Positions 18,378-25,733 of a stretch of 64,000 nt of DNA are shown here, one piece after another. Source of the DNA: Croceibacterium_A sp035626815 (GTDB lineage: Bacteria > Pseudomonadota > Alphaproteobacteria > Sphingomonadales > Sphingomonadaceae). Each line of letters begins with the position of its first letter. Positions within the stretch are counted from its first letter, which is position 1. Below the pieces are notes generated by a model that saw nothing but the letters and a program-made list of their open reading frames with translations, did no database searches and had not been told where the DNA came from. Location of the stretch: the NCBI GenBank assembly GCA_035626815.1, contig DASPMY010000036.1:37499-101498 (forward strand), read 5' to 3'. Position numbers and translations under genes: made by a program.

Positions 18378-20051
18378 TCAGCCGCGCGAGAACGCGGTTT
18401 CCTGCTCGGTGATGAACTCGACCAGCGCCGGCTGCCCGGCCGCGACGGCGGCGATCGCGCGGCGCAGCGCGGGGACGATCTCGCCCGCCTCGGCCACGCG
18501 CTCGCCGTGGCAGCCGAGCGCGCGGGCGAAGGCGGCGTAGTCGCCGGAGATGTCGGTTGCGCGGTACTTGTCGGTCGCCACCGGCATGACCGGCAGCTCG
18601 ATCGCCATCGCCCGGTTGTTGAGCAGGATTGACAGGATCGGGATCTTTTCGCGCGCCGCGGTCTCGAGATCGGTGCCGGTGAAGCCGATCGCCGCGTCGC
18701 CCCAGACGTTGATGCACAGCTTGTCCGGGCAGGCGAGCTTCGCCCCCATCGCCAGGCCGAGGCCGTAGCCGAGCTGGGTCGACTTGCCCCAGCCGATGTA
18801 GCCGTGCGGGCTCGTGCTCTTCCAGAACGGCACCAGCTGGTCGCGCGGGCTTCCGGCGTCGTGGGTGATGATCGTGTTGGCGACGTCGACCGTCTGCTGC
18901 AGGTCCCACAGCACGCGGTAGGGCGAGAGGGGGCTCGTCTCCTGCGTGCACTTGGCCTGCCACCGGGAGAACCATGCAGCTGCGACCTGAGCGATGCGCG
19001 CGGCGACCGCGGCGCTGTCGCGCGGCTCCGGCACCAGCCGCTTCACCGCTTCGAGCAGCGCCGCCAGCGTCAATTTCGCATCGCCGACGAGCGCCCGCTC
19101 GCACGCCACCGACTTGTCGATGTCGAGCGGATCGAGCGTCGCGTGGATCATCCGCTTGCCCGGCGGAATCGCGAGGCCGAACGAGGTCGCGGTGAAGCTG
19201 CAGCCGATGCCGAACAGCAGGTCGCATTCGTCGAGCCACTGGCGCACGCAGCCGTTGACGCCGTTGCCGCCCGAGCCGAGCGCGAGCGGGTGCGTCTCGT
19301 CGAAGCAGCTCTTGCCCGGCAGGCTGGTCATCACCGGGATCGCCAGGTGCTCGGCGAGCGCGCGCAGCTCGTCGTAAGCTTCGGCCCAGTGCACGCCCTG
19401 TCCGGCGTAGATCGCCGGGTTGCTGGCTTCGATCAGGAGTTGCGCGGTCGCATCGATATCCGCCTGCGCCGGCTGCGAGCGTGCGACCTTGCCGGGTACG
19501 TAGTCGAGCTCGCCGGCGAAAGGCTGCTCGAGCACGTCGTGCGGCAGCTCGACGACCACCGGCTGCGGGCGCCCGTTGCGCAGCATCGCGAAGGCGCGGC
19601 GCAACACCGGCACGACATCGCCCGCGCTGGTCAGCGGCTCGGCATGCTTGGCGACGCTGGCCATCGAGCGCACCGCGTTGAAGTTGTGCGGCACGTGCGC
19701 CTGCGAGAGCGCGTACCCCTGCGGCATGACCAGCACCGGCACGCTGTCGGCGAACGCCTGCGCGACGCCGCCGAAGGCGTTTTCCGCGCCCGGGCCCTGC
19801 TGCATCACGAACACGCCCATCCGCGCGCCCTTGGTCAGGCGGCTGAGCGCGTCGGCCATGTGCAGCCCGGTGCGCTCCTGGCGGACGATCACCGTGCGGA
19901 TGCCGATCCGCGCGCACGCCTCGAGCACCTGGTTGCGGGGATAGCCGAACACCACGTCGACCCCCTCGCGCTTGAGCACCGCGGCGATGGCGTCGGCGAC
20001 GGTGCCGTTGGCGTGGACCGCGAAGCCCGCATCTCCATTGCCCTGGCGCAT
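18378..20051 (-). CDS. TPP-dependent enzyme of the acetolactate synthase/decarboxylase superfamily
   Basis: A 557-residue protein starting at an ATG preceded by AGGGGG. The N-terminal PYR domain carries the catalytic Glu in VRQERTGLHMAD. The central domain and the C-terminal PP domain follow, with the TPP/Mg motif beginning WGDAAIGFTGTDLETA and ending ILLNNRAM. It is close to annotated thiamine-pyrophosphate-requiring proteins that are not true anabolic acetolactate synthases: no small-subunit gene is adjacent. The reaction is probably decarboxylation or ligation of a 2-oxo acid, with substrate unknown. It is divergent from the MBL hydrolase gene with only about 48 bp between, so the two are likely co-regulated. 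Confidence 0.85.
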   Translation of the reverse strand: MRQGNGDAGFAVHANGTVADAIAAVLKREGVDVVFGYPRNQVLEACARIGIRTVIVRQERTGLHMADALSRLTKGARMGVFVMQQGPGAENAFGGVAQAFADSVPVLVMPQGYALSQAHVPHNFNAVRSMASVAKHAEPLTSAGDVVPVLRRAFAMLRNGRPQPVVVELPHDVLEQPFAGELDYVPGKVARSQPAQADIDATAQLLIEASNPAIYAGQGVHWAEAYDELRALAEHLAIPVMTSLPGKSCFDETHPLALGSGGNGVNGCVRQWLDECDLLFGIGCSFTATSFGLAIPPGKRMIHATLDPLDIDKSVACERALVGDAKLTLAALLEAVKRLVPEPRDSAAVAARIAQVAAAWFSRWQAKCTQETSPLSPYRVLWDLQQTVDVANTIITHDAGSPRDQLVPFWKSTSPHGYIGWGKSTQLGYGLGLAMGAKLACPDKLCINVWGDAAIGFTGTDLETAAREKIPILSILLNNRAMAIELPVMPVATDKYRATDISGDYAAFARALGCHGERVAEAGEIVPALRRAIAAVAAGQPALVEFITEQETAFSRG

Positions 20052-20099
20052 CGCATCCCCCTAGAAGGTGCGCCCGGGGCTAGAGGCGGGAGGAAGGCA

Positions 20100-20990
20100 A
20101 TGCAACCGATCCAGCTGGGGCGGATGCGCGTGCACAAGGTGCACGAGATCGACAGCCCCGTGCCGCTGCTGAGCCAGCTTCCCGGCACCACCCGCGACGA
20201 CATGATCCGCCTGCTCGAATGGTACGACCAGCCCGACGAAGTCTCCGCCGATCCCGCGGCGAGCTTCATGACCTTCTCGGTCCACTCGTGGGTGATCGAG
20301 CTCGACGGCCGGACGATCCTCGTCGACACCTGCGACGGCAACCACAAGAATCGCTCGCTCGAGGCGGTCCACCAGCTCGACAGCGACTACCTCGGCAACT
20401 TGCGCCGCGCCGGCTTCGCGCCCGAGGACATCGACCTGGTGATGTGCACCCACCTGCACTTCGACCACGTCGGCTGGAACACGCGGCTGGAGAACGGCAA
20501 ATGGGTGCCGACCTTCCCCAACGCCCGCTACCTGTTCGGGCGCCGAGACTATGAATACTTCCAGGCGAATCCCGCCGGCGAGGCGCTGCACTACGAGGCG
20601 TTCGTCGATTCGATCGTGCCGGTGATGGAGGCCGGCAAGGGCGAGCTGGTCGACGAGGACTTCGTCGCCCACCGCGAGATCGGCGACGGGGTGTGGCTGG
20701 AGCCGGCGTTCGGCCATTCGCCCGGCTGCTGCACGATCAACGCCCAGGCCGGCGGCGCGCCGGCGCTGTTCTGGGGCGACGTGATCCACCACCCGGTGCA
20801 GTTGATCCGCCACGACCTGCCGTTCGCCTACGACGCCGACGGCGCGGCGGCGTGCCGGGTGCGCAAGGCGACGATGGAGCGCGCCGCCGACGCCGACCTG
20901 ATGTGCTTCCCGGCGCACTTCCGGCGGACCTCGGCGGGGTACGTCAAGCGCGACGGGGATGCGTTCCGCTACGAGTGGCTGGCCGAATAA
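20100..20990 (+). CDS. MBL-fold metallo-hydrolase (lactonase-like)
   Basis: About 296 residues from an ATG preceded by GGGAGGAAGGC. The metallo-beta-lactamase fold is shown by the zinc motif CTHLHFDHVGW, a later His in FGHSPGCC, Asp in FWGDVIHHP and His in FPAHFRR, which fit a dinuclear site. Relatives are annotated as N-acyl-homoserine lactonase-like or generic MBL hydrolases. No quorum-sensing genes are nearby, so a role in a catabolic step shared with the divergent TPP enzyme is at least as likely. Confidence 0.88.
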   Translation: MQPIQLGRMRVHKVHEIDSPVPLLSQLPGTTRDDMIRLLEWYDQPDEVSADPAASFMTFSVHSWVIELDGRTILVDTCDGNHKNRSLEAVHQLDSDYLGNLRRAGFAPEDIDLVMCTHLHFDHVGWNTRLENGKWVPTFPNARYLFGRRDYEYFQANPAGEALHYEAFVDSIVPVMEAGKGELVDEDFVAHREIGDGVWLEPAFGHSPGCCTINAQAGGAPALFWGDVIHHPVQLIRHDLPFAYDADGAAACRVRKATMERAADADLMCFPAHFRRTSAGYVKRDGDAFRYEWLAE

Positions 20991-20998
20991 GCCCAACT

Positions 20999-21085
20999 CC
21001 GTTCGGATCGAGCGGAGGCCCCAGGCCGTAGTCGAGATACGCCAGCGCGGCGCGAGCGTGTCTCGACTTCGCTCGACACGAACGG
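20999..21085. repeat. Palindromic dispersed repeat, REP-like (type A), second copy
   Basis: The left arm CCGTTCGGATCGAGC and right arm GCTCGACACGAACGG flank a spacer containing GTGTCTCGACTTC. The right arm is identical to the copy at 1483-1555, while the left arm has diverged. It lies between the MBL hydrolase stop and the putA leader. Confidence 0.8.
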
Positions 21086-21097
21086 CTAGGGAGGGAA

Positions 21098-21124
21098 ATG
21101 ATTTCAAACGCAACCGCGCGATGA
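21098..21124 (+). CDS. Possible eight-codon leader peptide of putA
   Basis: The reading frame ATG..TGA encodes MISNATAR. It begins just after AGGGAGGGA, and its stop overlaps the putA start codon (ATGA). The ribosome-binding sequence is about 27 bases from the putA ATG, too far to serve it directly. Translation of putA may therefore depend on ribosomes finishing this short frame. This is a reading of the sequence only; no such leader is known to me. Confidence 0.4.
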   Translation: MISNATAR

Positions 21125-24100
21125 TCGACCGCACCGCCTTGCGCGCCGCCTACCGCCAGGACGAGGCCGCCTGCATCGAGCAGCGGCTGCGCCAGGCGGC
21201 GCCCTCCTCGGCGGTTCATCCCGAAGCCGCCGCGCTCGCTTCGCGGCTGATCGCCGGCGCCCGCGCGCGCAAGGCGGGCGGGCTCGACGCCTTTCTGGTG
21301 ACCTACGGGCTCGGCACCGAGGAAGGCATCGCGCTGATGTGCCTTGCCGAAGCGCTGCTGCGCGTGCCCGACGCCGACACCGCCGACGCCCTGATCCACG
21401 ACAAGCTCGCCGGGGTCGACTGGGGCGAGCACCTCGGCGATTCGAGCTCGACGTTCGTCAACGCGGCGACGTTCTCGCTGATGCTGACCGGCGAGGTGCT
21501 GCGCGGCGGGACGCGGCAGGAGGCGGGCTTCGCCAACGCGCTGCGCCGCGCCGTCGGGCGGCTCGGCGAGCCGGTGATCCGCCAGGCGACGCTGCAGGCG
21601 ATGCGCATCCTCGGCGGCCAGTTCGTGTTCGGCCGCACGATCGAGGAAGCCCTCAAGCGCGCCGCGCCCGAGCGCAAGCAGGGCCTGACGCACAGCTTCG
21701 ACATGCTCGGTGAGGCGGCGATGACGTTCGCGGACGCCGAGCGCTACCGGCGGTCGTACGCGGCGGCGATCGCGCGCCTGGCGCGTGAGAGCGGCGAGGG
21801 CGTGCGGGCGAGCCCGGGCATCTCGGTCAAGCTCTCGGCGCTCTATCCGAAGTACGATTTCCTCCACGCCGAGGCGGCCGCGGCGGCGCTGGTGCCGATC
21901 GTGCGCGAGCTGGCGCTGGCGGCGAGCGCGGCGGACATCCACTTCACGATCGACGCCGAGGAGGCCGAGCGGCTCGAGCTGTCGCTCGACGTGATCGAGG
22001 CGCTGGTCGCCGACGAGGCGCTGTTCCGGAACGGGTGGGAAGGCTTCGGCCTCGCGCTGCAGGCCTACCAGAAGCGTGCGGCGCCGCTGTGCGACTGGGT
22101 CGCCGCGCTCGCCCGGCGATACAACCGGCGGCTGATGGTGCGGCTGGTCAAGGGCGCCTACTGGGACAGCGAGATCAAGCTGAGCCAGGTCGGCGGCTTC
22201 GCGGACTACCCGGTGTTCACCCGCAAGCTGGCGACCGACGTCTCGTACCTCGCCTGCGCGACCAGGCTGCTGTCGGCGGCGGACGTGATCTATCCGGCCT
22301 TCGCCACGCACAACGCCTACACGATCGGGGCGATCAAGACCTTGGCCGCGGGCCGCGAGTTCGAGTTCCAGCGGCTCCACGGGATGGGCGAGCAGGTCTA
22401 TGAGACGCTCGCCGAAGAGGAAGGCGACCGCCCGACCCGCGTGCGCATCTACGCCCCCGTGGGCGGGCACAAGGACCTGCTCGCCTATCTCGTGCGCCGC
22501 CTGCTCGAGAACGGCGCGAACTCGTCTTTCGTCAACCGCATGGCCGACGCCGACGTGCCGGTGGCCGAGCTGGTGACCGACCCGGTCGCCGACCTCGCCG
22601 CCCTCGAGCCCCGGCGCAACCCGGCCATTCCGCTGCCCGGGGAGCTTTATCCGGACCGCCGCAACAGCGCCGGTATCGACCTCGCCGACCCGCTGGTGCG
22701 GGAGCCGTTGCTGGCGGAGCTGGCGGGCCTGGCGACGCGCGATTGGGTCGCCGTTCCGACTGTCATAGCAACCTTGGATAAGCCCCTCCCCTTCAGGGGA
22801 GGGGTTGGGGTGGGGCCCGTCGATTCCAGTGCCGAGCTTGCCGACAGACCCCACCTCCCGACCCCCTCCCCTGAAGGGGAGGGGGAGACTCACGACATCC
22901 GCTCGCCGCAGGACGGCACCGCCGTCGGCCTGGCGCTCGATGCGACCGCAGCCGACCTCGACCTGATGCTCGCCCGCGCCGAAGCCGCGCAGCCCGCGTG
23001 GGACGCGCTCGGCGGCGCGGAGCGGGCGGCCTTGCTCGAGAAGGCTGCGGACCTGTTCGAGGACCACGCCGCCGAGTTCATCTCGCTGTGCCAGCGCGAG
23101 GCGGGCAAGACGCTGACCGACAGCGTGCTCGAGCTGCGCGAGGCGGTCGACTTCCTGCGCTACTACGCGGTCGAAGCGCGCCAGCAGTTCGAAGCACCGC
23201 ACCCTCTCTCCGGCCCGACCGGCGAGCAGAACACGCTGCGCCTCCACGGCCGCGGGGTGTTCGCGACGATCAGCCCGTGGAACTTCCCGCTGGCGATCTT
23301 CACCGGCATGGCCTCGGCCGCGGTCGCGGCGGGCAACACGGTGATCGCCAAACCCGCCGAGCAGACCCCGCTGATCGCCGCGCTGGCGGTCAGGATATGC
23401 CACGAAGCCGGCATCCCCGACGACGTCCTCCAGCTCGCACCGGGCGACGGCAAGGTCGGCGCCGCGCTGACGTCGGACCCGCGGCTCGCCGGCGTGGCCT
23501 TCACCGGCTCGACCGAGACGGCCCGCGCGATCAACCGCGCGCTCGCCGGGCGCGATGGGCCGATCGCCACGCTGATCGCCGAGACCGGAGGGCAGAACGC
23601 GCTGATCGTCGACAGCTCGGCGCTGCCCGAGCAGGTCACCCGCGACGTCATCAGCTCGGCGTTCCAGAGCGCCGGGCAACGTTGCTCGGCGCTGCGGGTG
23701 CTCTACCTGCAGGACGACATCGCCGAGGCCACGCTGGCGATGATCCGCGGCGCGTTCGAGGCGCTGGTGATCGGCGAACCGACCGATCTCGCCACCGACG
23801 TCGGCCCGGTGATCGACGCCGAAGCCAAGGCCGCGCTCGACGCGCACGTCGCGGCGATGCGCGCGGGCGGCCGCCAGGTCTGGCAGCGCGCCCTGCCGCC
23901 CGAGTGCGCCAAGGGTACTTTCGTCGCGCCCGCCATCATCGAGATCGATTCGATCGCCGACCTGACCGCTGAGAACTTCGGGCCCGTGCTCCACGTCGCC
24001 CGCTTCGCCGCCGACGACTTGGAACAAGTGATCGAGGCCATCAACCAGACCGGCTACGGCCTCACGCTCGGCCTGCACAGCCGCATCGACGCCACCCGCC

Positions 24101-24318
24101 GCATGGTCGAAAGCCGAGCCCGCGCCGGCAACTTCTACGTCAACCGCAACCAGATCGGCGCGGTGGTCGGCAGCCAGCCGTTCGGCGGCGAGGGCCTGTC
24201 GGGCACCGGACCCAAGGCCGGCGGGCCGCACTACCTGCCCCGCTTCGCCACCGAGCGCGTCACCACGATCGACACCACGGCGGCGGGGGGGAATGCGAGC
24301 CTGCTGGCTGGAGGCTGA
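21121..24318 (+). CDS. putA: Bifunctional proline dehydrogenase / L-glutamate-gamma-semialdehyde dehydrogenase
   Basis: A 1065-residue enzyme that oxidises proline to P5C (FAD) and then to glutamate (NAD+). The proline dehydrogenase barrel includes RLVKGAYWDSEIK (about residue 338) and the later FATHNAYTIG and LRR-type ends. The P5C dehydrogenase half has SPWNFPLAIFTG, FTGSTETAR, the Glu segment LIAETGGQNAL (about 819) and the nucleophile AGQRCSALRVLYL (Cys about 854). The E. coli-type ribbon-helix-helix DNA-binding domain is absent, so this PutA should not repress its own gene. About 35 codons between the halves derive from a palindromic repeat (22783-22886) yet keep the frame. Confidence 0.96.
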   Translation: MIDRTALRAAYRQDEAACIEQRLRQAAPSSAVHPEAAALASRLIAGARARKAGGLDAFLVTYGLGTEEGIALMCLAEALLRVPDADTADALIHDKLAGVDWGEHLGDSSSTFVNAATFSLMLTGEVLRGGTRQEAGFANALRRAVGRLGEPVIRQATLQAMRILGGQFVFGRTIEEALKRAAPERKQGLTHSFDMLGEAAMTFADAERYRRSYAAAIARLARESGEGVRASPGISVKLSALYPKYDFLHAEAAAAALVPIVRELALAASAADIHFTIDAEEAERLELSLDVIEALVADEALFRNGWEGFGLALQAYQKRAAPLCDWVAALARRYNRRLMVRLVKGAYWDSEIKLSQVGGFADYPVFTRKLATDVSYLACATRLLSAADVIYPAFATHNAYTIGAIKTLAAGREFEFQRLHGMGEQVYETLAEEEGDRPTRVRIYAPVGGHKDLLAYLVRRLLENGANSSFVNRMADADVPVAELVTDPVADLAALEPRRNPAIPLPGELYPDRRNSAGIDLADPLVREPLLAELAGLATRDWVAVPTVIATLDKPLPFRGGVGVGPVDSSAELADRPHLPTPSPEGEGETHDIRSPQDGTAVGLALDATAADLDLMLARAEAAQPAWDALGGAERAALLEKAADLFEDHAAEFISLCQREAGKTLTDSVLELREAVDFLRYYAVEARQQFEAPHPLSGPTGEQNTLRLHGRGVFATISPWNFPLAIFTGMASAAVAAGNTVIAKPAEQTPLIAALAVRICHEAGIPDDVLQLAPGDGKVGAALTSDPRLAGVAFTGSTETARAINRALAGRDGPIATLIAETGGQNALIVDSSALPEQVTRDVISSAFQSAGQRCSALRVLYLQDDIAEATLAMIRGAFEALVIGEPTDLATDVGPVIDAEAKAALDAHVAAMRAGGRQVWQRALPPECAKGTFVAPAIIEIDSIADLTAENFGPVLHVARFAADDLEQVIEAINQTGYGLTLGLHSRIDATRRMVESRARAGNFYVNRNQIGAVVGSQPFGGEGLSGTGPKAGGPHYLPRFATERVTTIDTTAAGGNASLLAGG
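22783..22886. repeat. Palindromic repeat inserted in frame within putA
   Basis: The arms CCCCTCCCCTTCAGGGGAGG (left) and CCCCTCCCCTGAAGGGGAGG (right) surround TTGGGGTGGGG..CCCCACCTCCCGA. This is the familiar intergenic REP-like palindrome of alphaproteobacteria, here inside a coding sequence. It is translated as PLPFRGGVGVGP..PTPSPEGEGE. The inserted length is close to a multiple of three and contains no stop in the putA frame. Confidence 0.85.
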
Positions 24319-24360
24319 CCTTCGCCTTTTCGCGCGAAGCGCGGCCACGAATTTGTTTCT

Positions 24361-24485
24361 CGCAGAGATCGCAGAGGAGGCAGAGAGCGCAAAGATACGG
24401 TTCTCGGCTCTGCGAACTCTGCTACCCCTGCGATCTCTGCGCGAACCAAGACTACGACTGGGTCCCCGCTTTCGCGGGGATGACG
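24361..24485. repeat. Intergenic inverted repeats between putA and dcd
   Basis: A perfect 14-bp inverted repeat (CGCAGAGATCGCAG at 24361-24374; CTGCGATCTCTGCG at 24428-24441) is followed by a separate hairpin TCCCCGC..GCGGGGA (24463-24480). The latter is the ubiquitous CCCCGCTTTCGCGGGGA element. Base composition is visibly less G+C-rich than the neighbours. There is no good ORF in the 230-bp gap. Confidence 0.7.
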
Positions 24486-24549
24486 AATAAGGTGGGGAAA
24501 GGAGGAGCTAGCCCTTGTGGCCATCTGCTCTCTCCGGAATCCCTAGCCC

Positions 24550-25104
24550 ATGGCGATTCTGAGCGACAAGTGGATCCGCGAGAAGGCGCAGGCCGAAGGC
24601 ATGATCGAGCCGTTCGTCGAGGCGCAGCGGCGCGACGGGTGCATCTCCTACGGGCTCAGCTCGTATGGCTACGACGCGCGGGTGGCCGACGAGTTCAAGA
24701 TCTTCACCAACGTCGATTCGGCCATCGTCGACCCGAAGGACTTCGCCTCGAACTCCTTCGTCGACCGCAAGACCGACGTGTGCGTGATCCCGCCGAACAG
24801 CTTCGCGCTCGCGCGCACGGTCGAGTACTTCCGCGTGCCGCGCGACGTGCTGGTGATCTGCCTCGGCAAGTCGACTTATGCCCGCTGCGGGATCATCGTC
24901 AACGTGACCCCGCTCGAACCCGGCTGGGAAGGCCACGTGACGCTCGAGTTCTCCAACACCACCCCGCTGCCGGCGAAGATCTACGCCAACGAGGGCGCCT
25001 GCCAGTTCCTGTTCCTGCAGGGCAACGAGCCGTGCGAGGTCAGCTATGCCGACCGCGCCGGCAAGTACATGGGCCAGCGCGGGGTCACGCTGCCCAAGCT
25101 GTAG
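24550..25104 (+). CDS. dcd: dCTP deaminase
   Basis: A 184-residue homotrimeric enzyme that deaminates dCTP to dUTP, feeding dTMP synthesis. The sequence has SSYGYDARVADEFKIF at the N-terminus, the LGKSTYARCGIIVNVTPLEP segment and the catalytic Glu in GWEGHVTLEFSNTTPLPAKI. The C-terminus KYMGQRGVTLPK closes the active site. Length is standard for monofunctional proteobacterial Dcd. The ATG at 24550 has no strong Shine-Dalgarno sequence but matches the conserved N-terminus. Confidence 0.97.
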   Translation: MAILSDKWIREKAQAEGMIEPFVEAQRRDGCISYGLSSYGYDARVADEFKIFTNVDSAIVDPKDFASNSFVDRKTDVCVIPPNSFALARTVEYFRVPRDVLVICLGKSTYARCGIIVNVTPLEPGWEGHVTLEFSNTTPLPAKIYANEGACQFLFLQGNEPCEVSYADRAGKYMGQRGVTLPKL

Positions 25105-25193
25105 CGGCCTGTCTCCGCCCCCGGCGGCACCGTTCGCGGCGACAGGCGTTAAGTTCCCGCGCGGCAGGGGTCGGCCGCCGATGGAGAACCGCC

Positions 25194-25709
25194 ATGTCGA
25201 TGATCGCTGCTGTGATCGGCCGCCTGCTGCTGGCCGCCATGTTCATCGTCTCGGGCCTGCAGAAGCTCGCCGACCCGGGGCCGACCGCGCAGATGCTCGG
25301 CGCGACCAACCTGCCGGCCAGTTTGGCCCTCCCCACCGGGGTGTTCGAGCTGGTCGCCGGGCTGCTGCTGGCGATCGGGCTGATGACGCGGCTGGTCTCG
25401 ATCCTGCTCGCCGGCTTCGTCGCGCTGACGATCTTCTTCTTCCACAACGATTTCGCCGACCCGCTGCAGGGCACGCTGGCGCTCAAGAACGTGGCCATCA
25501 TCGGCGGCTTGCTGATGACGTTCGCCTACGGCCAGATGCGCGGCAGCTACGATCACATGCGCGCTCGCCGCAAGATCTACGACGCCGAGCTGCGCGCGGC
25601 GCGGGCCGAGGGCCGCGCGGATGGCGCGACGGCCGTGCCGCGCACCGTGGTCGCCGATGCCGATGGCGACGGGGTGCCCGAAGCGCGGCCGAAGCGCCGC
25701 TGGTTCTGA
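25194..25709 (+). CDS. DoxX-family small membrane protein
   Basis: About 171 residues from an ATG preceded by GGAGAACCGCC. Four hydrophobic segments (IGRLLLAAMFIVSGLQKL; LPTGVFELVAGLLLAIGLM; LVSILLAGFVALTIFFF; LKNVAIIGGLLMTFAYG) match the DoxX topology. A basic/acidic cytoplasmic tail of about 50 residues (MRARRKIYDAELRAARAEGR) is longer than in minimal DoxX proteins. The family is linked to membrane redox or sulfur chemistry, but no specific activity can be assigned here. It is convergent with the TonB receptor gene. Confidence 0.85.
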   Translation: MSMIAAVIGRLLLAAMFIVSGLQKLADPGPTAQMLGATNLPASLALPTGVFELVAGLLLAIGLMTRLVSILLAGFVALTIFFFHNDFADPLQGTLALKNVAIIGGLLMTFAYGQMRGSYDHMRARRKIYDAELRAARAEGRADGATAVPRTVVADADGDGVPEARPKRRWF

Positions 25710-25733
25710 GCCGGCGCCGGCCGGCCGGGAGGA

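Noticed and set aside
22783..22886. putA considered a pseudogene because of the inserted palindrome
   Set aside because: The frame stays open through the insert and all catalytic motifs on both sides are intact, so the product is probably functional.
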